Below are positions 28,047 through 36,289 of a stretch of 40,830 bases of DNA, one piece after another. The notes under the pieces were generated by a model that was given only the letters and a program-made list of their open reading frames with translations, was not told where the DNA came from and searched no databases. The stretch lies in the NCBI GenBank assembly GCA_964345695.1, contig CAYFSC010000003.1, forward strand, positions 1-40,830, in the 5' to 3' direction. The stretch comes from CAYFSC01 sp964345695 (GTDB lineage Bacteria > Bacteroidota > Rhodothermia > Rhodothermales > Salinibacteraceae). How positions within the stretch are numbered: position 1 is the stretch's first letter; each line of letters begins with the position of its first letter. A program made the translations under genes and the position numbers.

Positions 28047-28715
28047 TCAATCTGCACCGCCCACGAGGACAACACACTCCCCCCGTACCTTTTCTTGCGT
28101 CGCAAAGTACGAACGCACGGATTCCAGCGTTCCGCGCCGCACCTCCTCGAATTTTTTGGTAAGCTCCCGCGCCACAGCGGCCGGGCGGTCGGGACCGCAG
28201 TGCTCGGCGAGGTCGTCAAGCGTCCGCAGCAGGCGATAGGGGGCTTCGTAGAGAACGATCGTGCGCGGCTCCTCGGCGAGGGTGGACAGGCGCGTGTGCC
28301 GGCCCTTCTTCTTCGGCAGGAAGCCCTCAAACACGAACCGGTCGGACGGCAGGGCGCTGGCGGTCAGGGCCGGCACGAACGCCGTGGGGCCGGGCAGCGC
28401 CGTGACCTCGACGTCTGCTTCCCAGCAGGCCCGTGCCAGGTAAAAGCCGGGATCGGAGATGCCGGGCGACCCGGCGTCGCTGATGAGGGCAACGTCCTGG
28501 CCCGCACGCAGACGCGCGACAAGTTGTGGGGCTTTCTTTCGCTCATTGTACTCGTGGTAGCTCGTCGTCGCCGTGTCGATGTCGTAGTGCGACAGCAGAA
28601 CCCCTGAAGTGCGCGTATCCTCGCACGCGATCAAGTCGACCTCCGAAAGAATGCGCACTGCACGGTAGGTGATGTCCTCCAGGTTGCCGATGGGCGTTGG
28701 GACGAGGTACAGCAC
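28047..28715 (-). CDS. rsmI: 16S rRNA 2'-O-ribose C1402 methyltransferase RsmI
   Basis: A 222-residue tetrapyrrole-methylase-fold enzyme. The N-terminus LYLVPTPIGNLEDITYRAV is diagnostic, followed by CEDTRTSGVLL, the SAM-binding ALISDAGSPGISDPG, TALPGPTAFVPALTASALP and FVFEGFLPKKKGRH. It methylates the ribose of C1402 in 16S rRNA with S-adenosylmethionine. The start is set at a GTG (28715) because it directly precedes the family N-terminus; a GTG at 28781 would add 22 residues. The C-terminus is a little shorter than the E. coli protein (286 residues) and stops after VVLVGG, so the small C-terminal domain is missing, as in many Bacteroidota. Confidence 0.94.
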   Translation of the reverse strand: MLYLVPTPIGNLEDITYRAVRILSEVDLIACEDTRTSGVLLSHYDIDTATTSYHEYNERKKAPQLVARLRAGQDVALISDAGSPGISDPGFYLARACWEADVEVTALPGPTAFVPALTASALPSDRFVFEGFLPKKKGRHTRLSTLAEEPRTIVLYEAPYRLLRTLDDLAEHCGPDRPAAVARELTKKFEEVRRGTLESVRSYFATQEKVRGECVVLVGGAD

Positions 28716-28948
28716 GGCGGGGCGGGAGTAAGGAAGAAGGAGTAGGGAGGAGATGGAGTGCTCTGCACGCGCTGGACGCACGGAGGGGGCGGACGCCCGA
28801 TCTCATCAGGTTTCAGGGCAGACCGATCCCACTAGCTGCGGACGCCACAACGGCTCAAAACGTGACTGTGGAGCTGACGAGGAAACGAGCCCGAGCCGCT
28901 TCGAGCGGGAGGGTTGAGACCAGTTGGGAGCTCACAAAAACGCCGTGC

Positions 28949-30576
28949 TCAACCGGGGTCGCAAATCTCGCGACTCTGTTTCTCGTCCCCTCTTCCCTCT
29001 TCCCCCGTTTTGTGAAAAAGCCAGTCCCACAAGCGGTGGCGAAGCGGGGGAGTCGCACGGAGGTCGAGCACCACGTACGTCACGAGCCAGATGCCGGCCA
29101 GGACCATCACGGCGTTGGCGACCCACATGCCGACCCAGGGCGGAAGGAGGCCTCGGTCGGCCAGCTTCTCGCCCTGTACGAGCGTCACCCAGTAGAACAT
29201 GAAGATGGCGAGCGCGACGCCGCCAATGGTGGCCAGGCCGCCGCGACGGATGCTCAGCCCCAGCGGAGCACCGATGAACATGAAGACGAGGCATGCCACG
29301 GCGATGGAGAACTTCTTGTAGATCTCGACCTGGTACTGTGTGATCCGCTTCGACTTCCAGGAGACGGTCCGCTTGACGTTGCGGATCTTCGACTGGAACG
29401 ACCGCGCATTCTGCACGGCGCTGCGCACGGCCCGCTCCTGTTTCTCGCGCGAGAGCCCCTGCAGCGCCACGTACCGGGTGGGGGCGGTGGTGTCGGCGGC
29501 GGCGCGTGCCGAGGCGGACGCTGAGGCGGGCGTGGGCATGGGGTCGATCTCGCGGCCGTCGGGNNNNNNNNNNNNNNNNNNNNNNNNNNNNNNNNNNNNN
29601 NNNNNNNNNNNNNNNNNNNNNNNNNNNNNNNNNNNNNNNNNNNNNNNNNNNNNNNNNNNNNNNCGTCGGGCGGATTCTTGAGATCCTCGGTTTGCAGCAC
29701 GCGCCGTACGTTGTCGCGTAGCGTCTGCTCCTGCGTATGTACGTCGGCGCGCAGCGAGTCGACCCGCCGGATCATGGTGGTGGTGCGCATGGTGCGGTCG
29801 GAGCGGCTCCGGTCCTCGTCGGTAGACCGGCGGAAGACAAAGTCCGACAGGTCGAGGCGCAGCGTGTGGCGGGTGAACGTCATGCGCTCGTAGCGGGGCT
29901 CTTGGTGCCGGGCGGTCGGGGGGAGCGGGCGGTGCATCTCTCCATCCTCCAGGATCAGAGTCAGGCTGGTGCCCGTCGAGTCGGGCCGCAGGCGTCCGCG
30001 TTCCGCCTTGATCACGGCCTGCCGCCGCCGGCCCTCCGTATAGTCGTAAATCGTTACGTCGTCGAGCTTGTTGGTGCCGGCCGGCCGGTCGCGCACAAGG
30101 ATGCTGTAGCCGTCCACGCCGGTGTAGAACACGCCGGGCTGCAGGTCGAATCCGGGGCGTTTCGAGCGGATGTCCTGCCACAAATAGCGGGCCCGGTGGT
30201 TGGCCTCCGGAAGCATCACGTTGTTGAAGTACGTCATGCTTCCCATGATAACGACCGCCACGACGAGCGACGGCCAGACGAGCTGCCCGAACGAGATGCC
30301 GGTGCTTTTAATGACCGCGTAGTACTGCGATTCGGCCAGCCCGCCGTACGCCATCAGGGCCGCCAGCAGCACCGACATGGGCACGGCCAGCACGAGCATG
30401 TACGCTAGGTTGTAGACGATCAGCTCGACGATGACCGATATCGGGATGCCCTTGCCGGCGATCTCCGGCAGCCAGCGGATCAGGAACTGCATCAGCAGCA
30501 GAAACATGAGCGTCCCCAGCCAGCCGAAAAACGGACCGGGCAGCCGCTGCAGTATGATCCAGTGCAGACGTTTCAT
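28949..30576 (-). CDS. LptF/LptG-family lipopolysaccharide export permease, interrupted by assembly gap
   Basis: The N-terminal piece (30576 to 29664, 304 residues) starts MKRLHWIILQRLPGPFFGW and has three membrane helices, the YjgP/YjgQ family pattern with MSVLLAALMAYGGLAESQYY, then a periplasmic jelly-roll-like domain (FDLQPGVFYTGVDGYSILV and on). The C-terminal piece (29563 to 28949) has KKFSIAVACLVFMFIGAPLG and further helices, the matching second membrane half. The frames differ only because 100 N were inserted. Both flanks end in the same 7 bases (CCCGACG on the coding strand), and merging them gives one open frame of 506 residues (...NPPDGREID...). The protein would move LPS from the inner membrane to the periplasmic bridge. 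A typical second gene (LptF or LptG) is not adjacent. Confidence 0.9.
29564..29663. other. Assembly gap (100 N) inside the LptF/LptG gene
   Basis: A fixed-size placeholder. The base strings on both sides end or start with CGTCGGG, so the true missing length may be zero or the gap may hide a short repeat. Confidence 0.99.
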
Positions 30577-30607
30577 GGGGGGACGACGTTCTGAAGACCG
30601 TTCCGCA

Positions 30608-30626
30608 CGTTCGGGGGATCCGAACG
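30608..30626. repeat. Small hairpin upstream of the LptF/LptG start
   Basis: CGTTCGG / CCGAACG, a 7-bp perfect stem with a 5-base loop, about 32 bases before the permease start. The 229-base region 30577-30805 between the two divergent genes shows no other feature I can support. Confidence 0.4.
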
Positions 30627-30805
30627 CTCGGGGTTGGGGAAGGCAGGGGGCATCGAAGTCAGGGCACGACGCCGATCCGGCCTCATCACGGGCGATTTCT
30701 AAACCTCCAACCTCCCGCGCTGTTCACGGTGCGACTTGCATGAAGAAGGCAGATTTCGGATCCTCCTTCTGAATTGGATTCCGATCGTTCACCGCTTCGC
30801 CCCGC

Positions 30806-31441
30806 ATGACCGTCCAGTCCTTTACCGGCAACCCCTTTCAAACGAACGGCTACATCTGCCACGATCGCGGCGAGGCGATCGTCGTCGATCCGACGTGTGC
30901 GACCGCCTCGGAGCAGCACGCGTGGGCCCAGTACCTGGACGACCACGACCTGACGGTGGTGCACCTGCTCCTGACTCACGCCCACATCGACCACATTTTC
31001 GGCTGTCACTTTTTCGAGGAGCGCGAGGGGGACTCCTTCAAGGCGCATGCCGCCAGTGTGCCGTTCATCGAGCAGGCGGCCGAGCAGGCCCAGGCCTTTC
31101 AGGTGCAGGTCGAGCCGCCGACGGTGCCGACGACATTCCTGGAGGAAGGCGACACGGTACTGTTTGGCGACGTGACGCTGGACGTGCTGCACACGCCGGG
31201 CCACTCGCCCGACTCGATCTGCTTTGTGGACGCGGAGAGCCAGCAGGCCCTCACGGGCGACGTGCTCTTCCAGGGATCGATCGGCCGCACGCAGGGGCTG
31301 CCGCAGACGTCGCAGCCGCAGCTCATGCGGTCCATCACCGAAAAGCTGCTTCCGCTGGGCGACGACATGACGATCTATCCCGGTCACGGCCCGGCCACGA
31401 CCATCGGCGAAGAGCGGCGCAGCAACCCGTTCCTGCAATAA
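30806..31441 (+). CDS. Metallo-beta-lactamase fold hydrolase (glyoxalase II-like)
   Basis: A 211-residue protein with the metal site THAHIDH (His58, His60, Asp62, His63), the later HTPGHSPDS, LTGDVLF and YPGHGPATT motifs, and no C-terminal substrate domain. This is the compact glyoxalase II/YcbL-like hydrolase form that cleaves thioesters such as S-lactoyl-thiols. The ATG at 30806 directly begins the first strand. It converges with bshA; a thiol-linked role (bacillithiol thioesters) is tempting but only an inference from the neighbour. Confidence 0.9.
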   Translation: MTVQSFTGNPFQTNGYICHDRGEAIVVDPTCATASEQHAWAQYLDDHDLTVVHLLLTHAHIDHIFGCHFFEEREGDSFKAHAASVPFIEQAAEQAQAFQVQVEPPTVPTTFLEEGDTVLFGDVTLDVLHTPGHSPDSICFVDAESQQALTGDVLFQGSIGRTQGLPQTSQPQLMRSITEKLLPLGDDMTIYPGHGPATTIGEERRSNPFLQ

Positions 31442-31528
31442 GTGTTTGAGTTCGGCGTTCTGAGTTTGGAGTTCGGAGGTGAAGGAAACGCACGGGGAGC
31501 TCCGAACGCCGAACTGCGATCTCTGAAC
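31442..31528. repeat. GAGTTC/GTTCGG inverted-repeat element between the hydrolase and bshA stop codons
   Basis: AGTTCGGCGTTC (31449-31460) is inverted perfectly as GAACGCCGAACT (31504-31515). A second pair, GTTCGGAG (31471-31478) and CTCCGAAC (31500-31507), lies inside. Degenerate GAGTTC units flank both. The element fills the whole space between two convergent stop codons, as at 22273-22511, and could also act as a terminator. Confidence 0.7.
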
Positions 31529-32674
31529 TCACACGGAGGCGAGCGCCCTCTCGCGCACGCGATCGTAGTAGCGTTCGTAGGTGGGCACGATCTGGTCGAT
31601 GTCGAACGTGTCGACGGCGCGGGTGCGGGCTGCGGCACCCATATCAGCGTGGAGGTCCTCGTTGGTCAACAGACGGCGGCAGCAGGCCGTGAAGGCCTCA
31701 AGGTCCTCGGCGGGGCAGAGGCAGCCCGTCTTGCCGTCCACGATGAGCTCCGGCAGGCCGCCCACGTCGCTGGCCACCACCGGCACGTTGCAGGCCATCG
31801 CCTCCAGCGCGGCCAGGCCGAACGTCTCTGAACCGCTGGGCATGAGGAAGAGATCGGCGATGGACAGGATCTCTTCGACCGGGTCCTGCTTGCCGAGGAA
31901 GCGGATGTCGTCGTACACTTCCAGGTCGCGCGCCAGGCGCTCGGCTGGCACCCGGTCCGGCCCGTCGCCCACAAGGAGCAGCTTGATCGGCAGCCCGTCG
32001 GAGCGCAGCCGGTGGAAGATCTCCACGACCTGCGGTGCGTTTTTGACGGGGCGGAAATTGGAGACGTGAACGATCAGCTTCTCGCCGTCCGGGCACAGGG
32101 CCTGCTTAAAGTGCTCCTTGTTCTGCCGCTTAAACCGATCGGTGTCGATGAAATTGGGGATGACCTCAATCCCGTTTGTCACATTGAAATGTTCATATGT
32201 CTCCTCGCGGAGGTAGTCCGACACAGCCGTCACGCCGTCCGACTCGTTGATGGACCACGTGACCACGGGCGCAAACGACGGGTCCTGCCCGATCAGTGTG
32301 ATGTCGGTGCCGTGCAGCGTGGTGACGACGGGCACGTGGTGGCCCTCGGTCGCAAGAATCTGCCGGGCCATCACCGCGCTCGTGGCGTGCGGAATGGCGT
32401 AGTGAACGTGCATGATGTCGAGCCCGGCGTGCTTGCCGATATCGACCATCTTGCTGGTCAGCGACAGCGTGTACGGCGGGTACTCGAAGAGCGGGTAGCT
32501 CTGCACATGCACTTCGTGAAAGAAGATGTTGCCGGCGACGTGCGAGAGGCGAAAGGGCAGCGAAGAGGCGATGAAATGAATCTCGTGATCGCGCTCGGCA
32601 AGGGCTTTGCCGAGTTCGGTGGCCACGACGCCGCTCCCGCCGTAGGTGGGATAGCACGTAATGCCGATTTTCAT
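31529..32674 (-). CDS. bshA: N-acetyl-alpha-D-glucosaminyl L-malate synthase BshA
   Basis: A 381-residue GT-B retaining glycosyltransferase (GT4) that joins UDP-GlcNAc to L-malate, the first step of bacillithiol synthesis. The N-terminus MKIGITCYPTYGGSGVVATELG is characteristic, followed by IMHVHYAIPHATSA, TTLHGTDITLIGQD, VSNFRPVKN and the C-terminal GSETFGLAALEAMACNVPVVASDVGG with the ExxxxxxE nucleotide-sugar site. Length and motifs match the BshA subfamily rather than general GT4 enzymes. The partners bshB and bshC are not in the window. It is divergent from the DJ-1/PfpI gene. Confidence 0.95.
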   Translation of the reverse strand: MKIGITCYPTYGGSGVVATELGKALAERDHEIHFIASSLPFRLSHVAGNIFFHEVHVQSYPLFEYPPYTLSLTSKMVDIGKHAGLDIMHVHYAIPHATSAVMARQILATEGHHVPVVTTLHGTDITLIGQDPSFAPVVTWSINESDGVTAVSDYLREETYEHFNVTNGIEVIPNFIDTDRFKRQNKEHFKQALCPDGEKLIVHVSNFRPVKNAPQVVEIFHRLRSDGLPIKLLLVGDGPDRVPAERLARDLEVYDDIRFLGKQDPVEEILSIADLFLMPSGSETFGLAALEAMACNVPVVASDVGGLPELIVDGKTGCLCPAEDLEAFTACCRRLLTNEDLHADMGAAARTRAVDTFDIDQIVPTYERYYDRVRERALASV

Positions 32675-32824
32675 GAAGCAGAGGGGCTGCGAGAAGGATC
32701 AAACCAGGGTTTTGTGCCCTAGGGCAACTCGTGAGCCCAAGGCAGGTTGCAGCTATCTATGCACCGCAACCGGTGTCCGAAGAGACTATCTCTTTCTTTC
32801 ACCATTCCGCTCGGCCTGCCTGCC

Positions 32825-33448
32825 ATGGATCCTATTGGATGCCTTGCCTTTCCCGATGTTGAGGAGTTGGACCTCGTTGGTCCGTGGGAGCTGTTTGGGC
32901 TCTGGCATGCCAAGGCGGGCGGTCCGCGGTGTGTGGTGCTGGCAGAGACGGTGTCGCCGGTGCGCGGCCGCCATGGCCTCCGTCTGATGCCCGACGCGAC
33001 GCTCGACGAGGCCCCGTCTCTTTCGGCGCTTCTGATTCCCGGAGGGGACGGCACGCGTCGCCTCGATGCGGCGTCGGCAGAGGCGTCGTTCGTGGCGCGC
33101 CGTGTGGCGTCGGTCGAGGCTGTGCTTTCGGTGTGCACCGGGGTGCGGGTGTTACGCGCGGCCGGCTTGGTGGCAGGGCGGCGCGTCACCACGCACTGGA
33201 GCGCGCTCGACGAGGTGCGCGGCTGGGGCGACGTTCAGGTGGTTGAGGAGCGCGTCGTGCGCGACGGCCCGATCTGGACCGCCGCGGGCGTCTCGGCCGG
33301 AATGGATCTGGCCCTGGCCTACATCCGTGCCACACACGGCGCCGTGGTCGCCGCGAACGTGCGGCGCCATGCCGAGTACTTCCCGGATGCCCCGCCTCCC
33401 GGCGCAGCCGACTGGCCGGACGCGCCCGCCTATCTCGACGACGTGTGA
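32825..33448 (+). CDS. DJ-1/PfpI-family protein (isonitrile hydratase/AraC-N-like)
   Basis: A 207-residue single-domain protein. The nucleophile elbow is LSVCTGVRVL (Cys104), with the partner acid in FPDVEELDLVGPWE (Glu13/Glu14), IPGGDG at 71-76 and the GRRVTTHW motif (117-124) typical of the GlxA/isonitrile hydratase branch. There is no helix-turn-helix, so it is not an AraC regulator. The ATG at 32825 is chosen over an in-frame TTG at 32747. Substrate unknown; hydratase, glyoxalase-like or repair functions are all known in the family. It diverges from bshA over 150 bases. Confidence 0.88.
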   Translation: MDPIGCLAFPDVEELDLVGPWELFGLWHAKAGGPRCVVLAETVSPVRGRHGLRLMPDATLDEAPSLSALLIPGGDGTRRLDAASAEASFVARRVASVEAVLSVCTGVRVLRAAGLVAGRRVTTHWSALDEVRGWGDVQVVEERVVRDGPIWTAAGVSAGMDLALAYIRATHGAVVAANVRRHAEYFPDAPPPGAADWPDAPAYLDDV

Positions 33449-33517
33449 CTTTCGCGGTCGAGCAGGCGGCTCCTCCATCGACACGGTTTCAAGACCGAAT
33501 TGCCGGTACGCGGCACT

Positions 33518-33551
33518 GATCTTGTTGCTACATCGATCTTGTTGCTACATC
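33518..33551 (+). repeat. Two perfect tandem copies of a 17-bp unit upstream of the barrel gene
   Basis: GATCTTGTTGCTACATC occurs at 33518-33534 and again at 33535-33551, followed by a degenerate third partial copy (CCAATCCTGTTGCT). It lies 84 bases before the barrel gene start, in its probable promoter region. Confidence 0.85.
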
Positions 33552-33634
33552 CCAATCCTGTTGCTTCTTGCTCTCGGAGTGCGCACCCGACCAGGGCGTC
33601 CTCCGGCTCTTTTTCATGAATCGCATCCAGTTCG

Positions 33635-34273
33635 ATGAACCCATTTATACGCCTTGCTCGCGGATCGCTGCTTGCGCTCCTGATTGCCATCCTGACGACA
33701 GTGCCCGCTCACGCACAACTCGGCATCACAGCCGGGCTGAACTTCGACTCGGTGGACGACATCCAGACCTCTACGGACAACCTGTCCGGCAACTTCGACA
33801 ACTCGACCGGCTTTCACATCGGCGCCGTCTACAACATCGGGGCGGGGCCTCTGGACATCCGGCCCGGAGTCATCTTCCGACAGGTGGGCGAGTACGATTT
33901 CGAAGGCACCGACCTCCAAGATTCGGAGAGCTTCGACGTGAGTGTGATCGAGGTGCCGCTGGACTTCAAGTTGCAGGTGCTTCCCACACCCATCGTGAAG
34001 CCCTACGTGCTCGGCGGGCCGATGCTGTCGTTTCCCAGCAGCGAGGACGAATTCGATGACGCGACTGAAAGCACCGCCTTTTCTTTCAACGTCGGCGCCG
34101 GTCTTGGCATTGCCGTTCCTGGACTCGGGCTCACCCTGGAGCCCGAGCTGCGGTACGAATTCGGTGCGACGACCTTCCTGAAAGATGACTTCGAGATCGG
34201 CGGGCAGACGTTCGAACCGCAGGACGAGCCCAAGTTCAGCGCCTTCAGCGTGCGGCTTCATCTCCTGTTCTGA
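33635..34273 (+). CDS. Outer-membrane beta-barrel protein (PorT/OmpX-like)
   Basis: A 212-residue protein with a signal peptide (MNPFIRLARG, a hydrophobic core, then PAHAQ near residue 28). The mature part shows GITAGLNFDSVDDI, FHIGAVYNIGAGPLDIRPGVIFRQVGEYDF, IEVPLDFKLQ, VKPYVLGGPMLSF, FSFNVGAGLGIAVPG, LTLEPELRYEFG and a C-terminal strand ending in HLLF with terminal Phe. This is the eight-strand barrel with IEVPL that is common in Bacteroidota PorT-like and OMP_b-brl families. Function unknown. It is followed by a strong bidirectional terminator. Confidence 0.87.
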   Translation: MNPFIRLARGSLLALLIAILTTVPAHAQLGITAGLNFDSVDDIQTSTDNLSGNFDNSTGFHIGAVYNIGAGPLDIRPGVIFRQVGEYDFEGTDLQDSESFDVSVIEVPLDFKLQVLPTPIVKPYVLGGPMLSFPSSEDEFDDATESTAFSFNVGAGLGIAVPGLGLTLEPELRYEFGATTFLKDDFEIGGQTFEPQDEPKFSAFSVRLHLLF

Positions 34274-34319
34274 TCGGGGGACCGATCGGGCCACTTCGGA
34301 CGCCCATCACACCAAACAG

Positions 34320-34358
34320 AAAGCGGGTTGCTCCCAGTCGTCGGAGCAACCCGCTTTT
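34320..34358. terminator. Bidirectional terminator between barrel and sigma genes
   Basis: AAAGCGGGTTGCTCC (34320-34334) pairs perfectly with GGAGCAACCCGCTTT (34343-34357) around an 8-base loop, with A-rich and T-rich flanks. It serves the convergent barrel (+) and sigma-like (-) genes. Confidence 0.82.
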
Positions 34359-34382
34359 CTTGTGCGGTCCGCGCGGATTCGG

Positions 34383-35096
34383 TCAGTCGGATTCGTCGGG
34401 AGACGGGGGCGACGCAGTCGGTTGGATGGAGTCTTCTGGCGAGCGGTCTTCCTCAAGGTCTTGGAGCGACGCCCGAGCGTCCGCCAGCATCCGCTCGGCG
34501 TCCTGCAAAGCCACATCCATGGTCGATGCAATTTCGGGGAGGGGCAGGTCGAACTCGTCGTGCATCATCACGACGTGGCGCGAGTCCGAGTCGAGCGTGA
34601 AGGTGTCGCGGTTGGTGAACCGCGGCGCCTCAACGTCGCGCGGCTCGCTGCCGGTGGCCAGGTCCTCCCAGGTCGTTTCCGTGCCGCCGGGGAACCCGCG
34701 GGGATACTGGCGGCGCCCCTCCTGACCCTTGATCCACACGCCGGACGGAATGGGTTCGTCGAGGGAAAGGGTCTTCTCGGCGCGATACCTCTTGCGCTGC
34801 GTCACAAGATCCTGCAGGACGCGATACTGCGTGCCCAGAAGCCAGCCCGTCAGGCTCATGCCGTCGGGGCGTTGTGCGCGGTGCTTCCAGGCGTAGACGA
34901 GCGCCTCGCCGGTCACCTCTTCGGGCGTCAGGTCATCGGCATGAAGATCGCCCTGATGGACGTGGTAGTCGATGTCGTGTTGGGCCGCTTCCAGAAGGTC
35001 GTCCAGACGCGGCTCGACGAGGTGACGGAAGTCCGTCTCGTCGTCCGAATCCAGGATGCGCTGCCAGGTGCGGTCGTCGCTCGGCTCATCAGACAT
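34383..35096 (-). CDS. ECF-like RNA polymerase sigma factor (atypical)
   Basis: A 237-residue protein from the ATG at 35096. A sigma region 2-like part runs from about 25 to 100: LVEPRLDDLLEAAQHDIDYHV, then LTPEEVTGEALVYAWKHRAQ and SLTGWLLGTQYRVLQDLVTQ, matching the pattern of sigma2 helix pairs. A region 4-like helix-turn-helix is MMHDEFDLPLPEIASTMDVA (177-196), then DAERMLADARASLQDL. Between them lies an unusually long linker of about 75 residues, and the C-terminus is acidic. I place it with ECF-type sigma factors with moderate confidence; no anti-sigma gene is adjacent. It follows mdh on the same strand but beyond a terminator. Confidence 0.72.
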   Translation of the reverse strand: MSDEPSDDRTWQRILDSDDETDFRHLVEPRLDDLLEAAQHDIDYHVHQGDLHADDLTPEEVTGEALVYAWKHRAQRPDGMSLTGWLLGTQYRVLQDLVTQRKRYRAEKTLSLDEPIPSGVWIKGQEGRRQYPRGFPGGTETTWEDLATGSEPRDVEAPRFTNRDTFTLDSDSRHVVMMHDEFDLPLPEIASTMDVALQDAERMLADARASLQDLEEDRSPEDSIQPTASPPSPDESD

Positions 35097-35205
35097 AGGA
35101 GAACGGAGACACGGTTGTAGGGACGGTGACAGGAGGGAAGCACGGGCCTCGATGTGAAAACGAGGGGCCGACGTCGTTGTTGAGGGAGAACGCTGCCGGG
35201 GGAGA

Positions 35206-35253
35206 CAAAAGAATAGGGCGCCCGGTCGTGCGGATGCACAGACCGAACGCCCC
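35206..35253 (-). terminator. Terminator after malate dehydrogenase
   Basis: On the reverse strand a GC-rich stem (blocks GGGCG, CGGTC and GTGC with small mismatches, 35252-35216) is followed by a T-rich run at 35215-35206. It lies about 90 bases beyond the mdh stop and upstream of the sigma-like gene. Confidence 0.6.
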
Positions 35254-35344
35254 ACGAAGAGGAGCCCAACGGGCCTAAGCGAGAGCCTTCTGGGTCGGGC
35301 GAGGCCCGTGCCGACACGGGTTCAGCCCTTTCAGGGTACCCGTT

Positions 35345-36289
35345 CTATCCGATTTCGCCTTCGTCCTTCAGGCGCTGTAGGTCGTCGAGATTGCTCTGCA
35401 CGTGCTCGGCGGACGTCTCCATCAAGCCCATCTCCTCGTCGTTGAGGTCGACTTCGATGATCTCCTCGACGCCGTTTGCACCGAGGCGTACCGGCACGCC
35501 AATGAAGAGGCCGCTCAAGCCGTACTCGCCGTCGCAGTAGGCCGCCGCCGGCAGCACACGGCCGCTGTCCTTGATGATCGACTCGGTCATTTCTGCAGAG
35601 GCCGCGCCGGGGGCGTACCAGGCCGAGGTGCCCATCATGTTGACGATTTCTCCGCCGCCGCCTTTCGTGCGTTCGACGATGCCCTCGATGGTCGCGTCGT
35701 CGAGCAGTTCCGTGATGGGAATGCCACCGACCGTCGTGTAGCGCGGCAGCGGCACCATCGTGTCGCCGTGGCCGCCCATGAGCAGGGCCTGAATGTCGCG
35801 TACCGACACGCCGAGCTCCATGGCGATGAACGCGCGGTAGCGCGCCGTGTCGAGCACGCCGGCCATGCCCATCACACGGTTGGAATCGAAGCCGCTCTCC
35901 TGGAACGCGACGTACGTCATCACGTCGAGCGGGTTGGACACGACGATAATGGTCGAGTCTGGGCTTCCCGCGACGTACTGGTTCGTCACGCCGCCGACGA
36001 TCTCCGCGTTTTTCGCGAGCAGGTCATCGCGGCTCATGCCCGGCTTGCGCGGCAGTCCGGCCGTGATAATGCAGACGTCCGAGCCTTCCGTCGGGCCGTA
36101 CTCGTTGGTCCCGACGATGGTCGTGTCAAAGCCGTGGATCGGGGCCGATTCCATCATGTCGAGGGCCTTGCCCTGCGGCATGCCTTCCTCGATGTCGACC
36201 ATGACCACTTCCTGCACCATGTCTTTCCGAGCAACGCATTCGGCGGCCGTTGCGCCGACGTTGCCTGCACCAATGACTGTGACTTTCAT
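35345..36289 (-). CDS. mdh: Malate dehydrogenase (LDH-like, NAD-dependent)
   Basis: A 314-residue enzyme of the TCA cycle. The Rossmann motif GAGNVGAT (7-14) with Asp32 selects NAD. The active-site loop GLPRKPGMSR (79-88) holds Arg81 and Arg87, the malate-selective arginines. Arg150 and His174 (GGHGDTMVPL) complete the catalytic site. This is the tetrameric LDH-like MDH class known from Salinibacter, Chlorobi and Chloroflexus. The surface is acidic (DLNDEEMGLMETSAEH), fitting a halophile. The ATG at 36289 starts the first strand directly. Confidence 0.97.
   Translation of the reverse strand: MKVTVIGAGNVGATAAECVARKDMVQEVVMVDIEEGMPQGKALDMMESAPIHGFDTTIVGTNEYGPTEGSDVCIITAGLPRKPGMSRDDLLAKNAEIVGGVTNQYVAGSPDSTIIVVSNPLDVMTYVAFQESGFDSNRVMGMAGVLDTARYRAFIAMELGVSVRDIQALLMGGHGDTMVPLPRYTTVGGIPITELLDDATIEGIVERTKGGGGEIVNMMGTSAWYAPGAASAEMTESIIKDSGRVLPAAAYCDGEYGLSGLFIGVPVRLGANGVEEIIEVDLNDEEMGLMETSAEHVQSNLDDLQRLKDEGEIG

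Noticed and set aside
28949..30576. Frameshifted LptF/LptG pseudogene
   Set aside because: The shift arises only from the 100-N placeholder. Both halves are well conserved and merge in frame over a shared 7-base end.
35260..35344. tRNA-like look of the sequence after mdh (GGGTTCAGCCC)
   Set aside because: No acceptor stem, D-arm or anticodon arm can be drawn around it.
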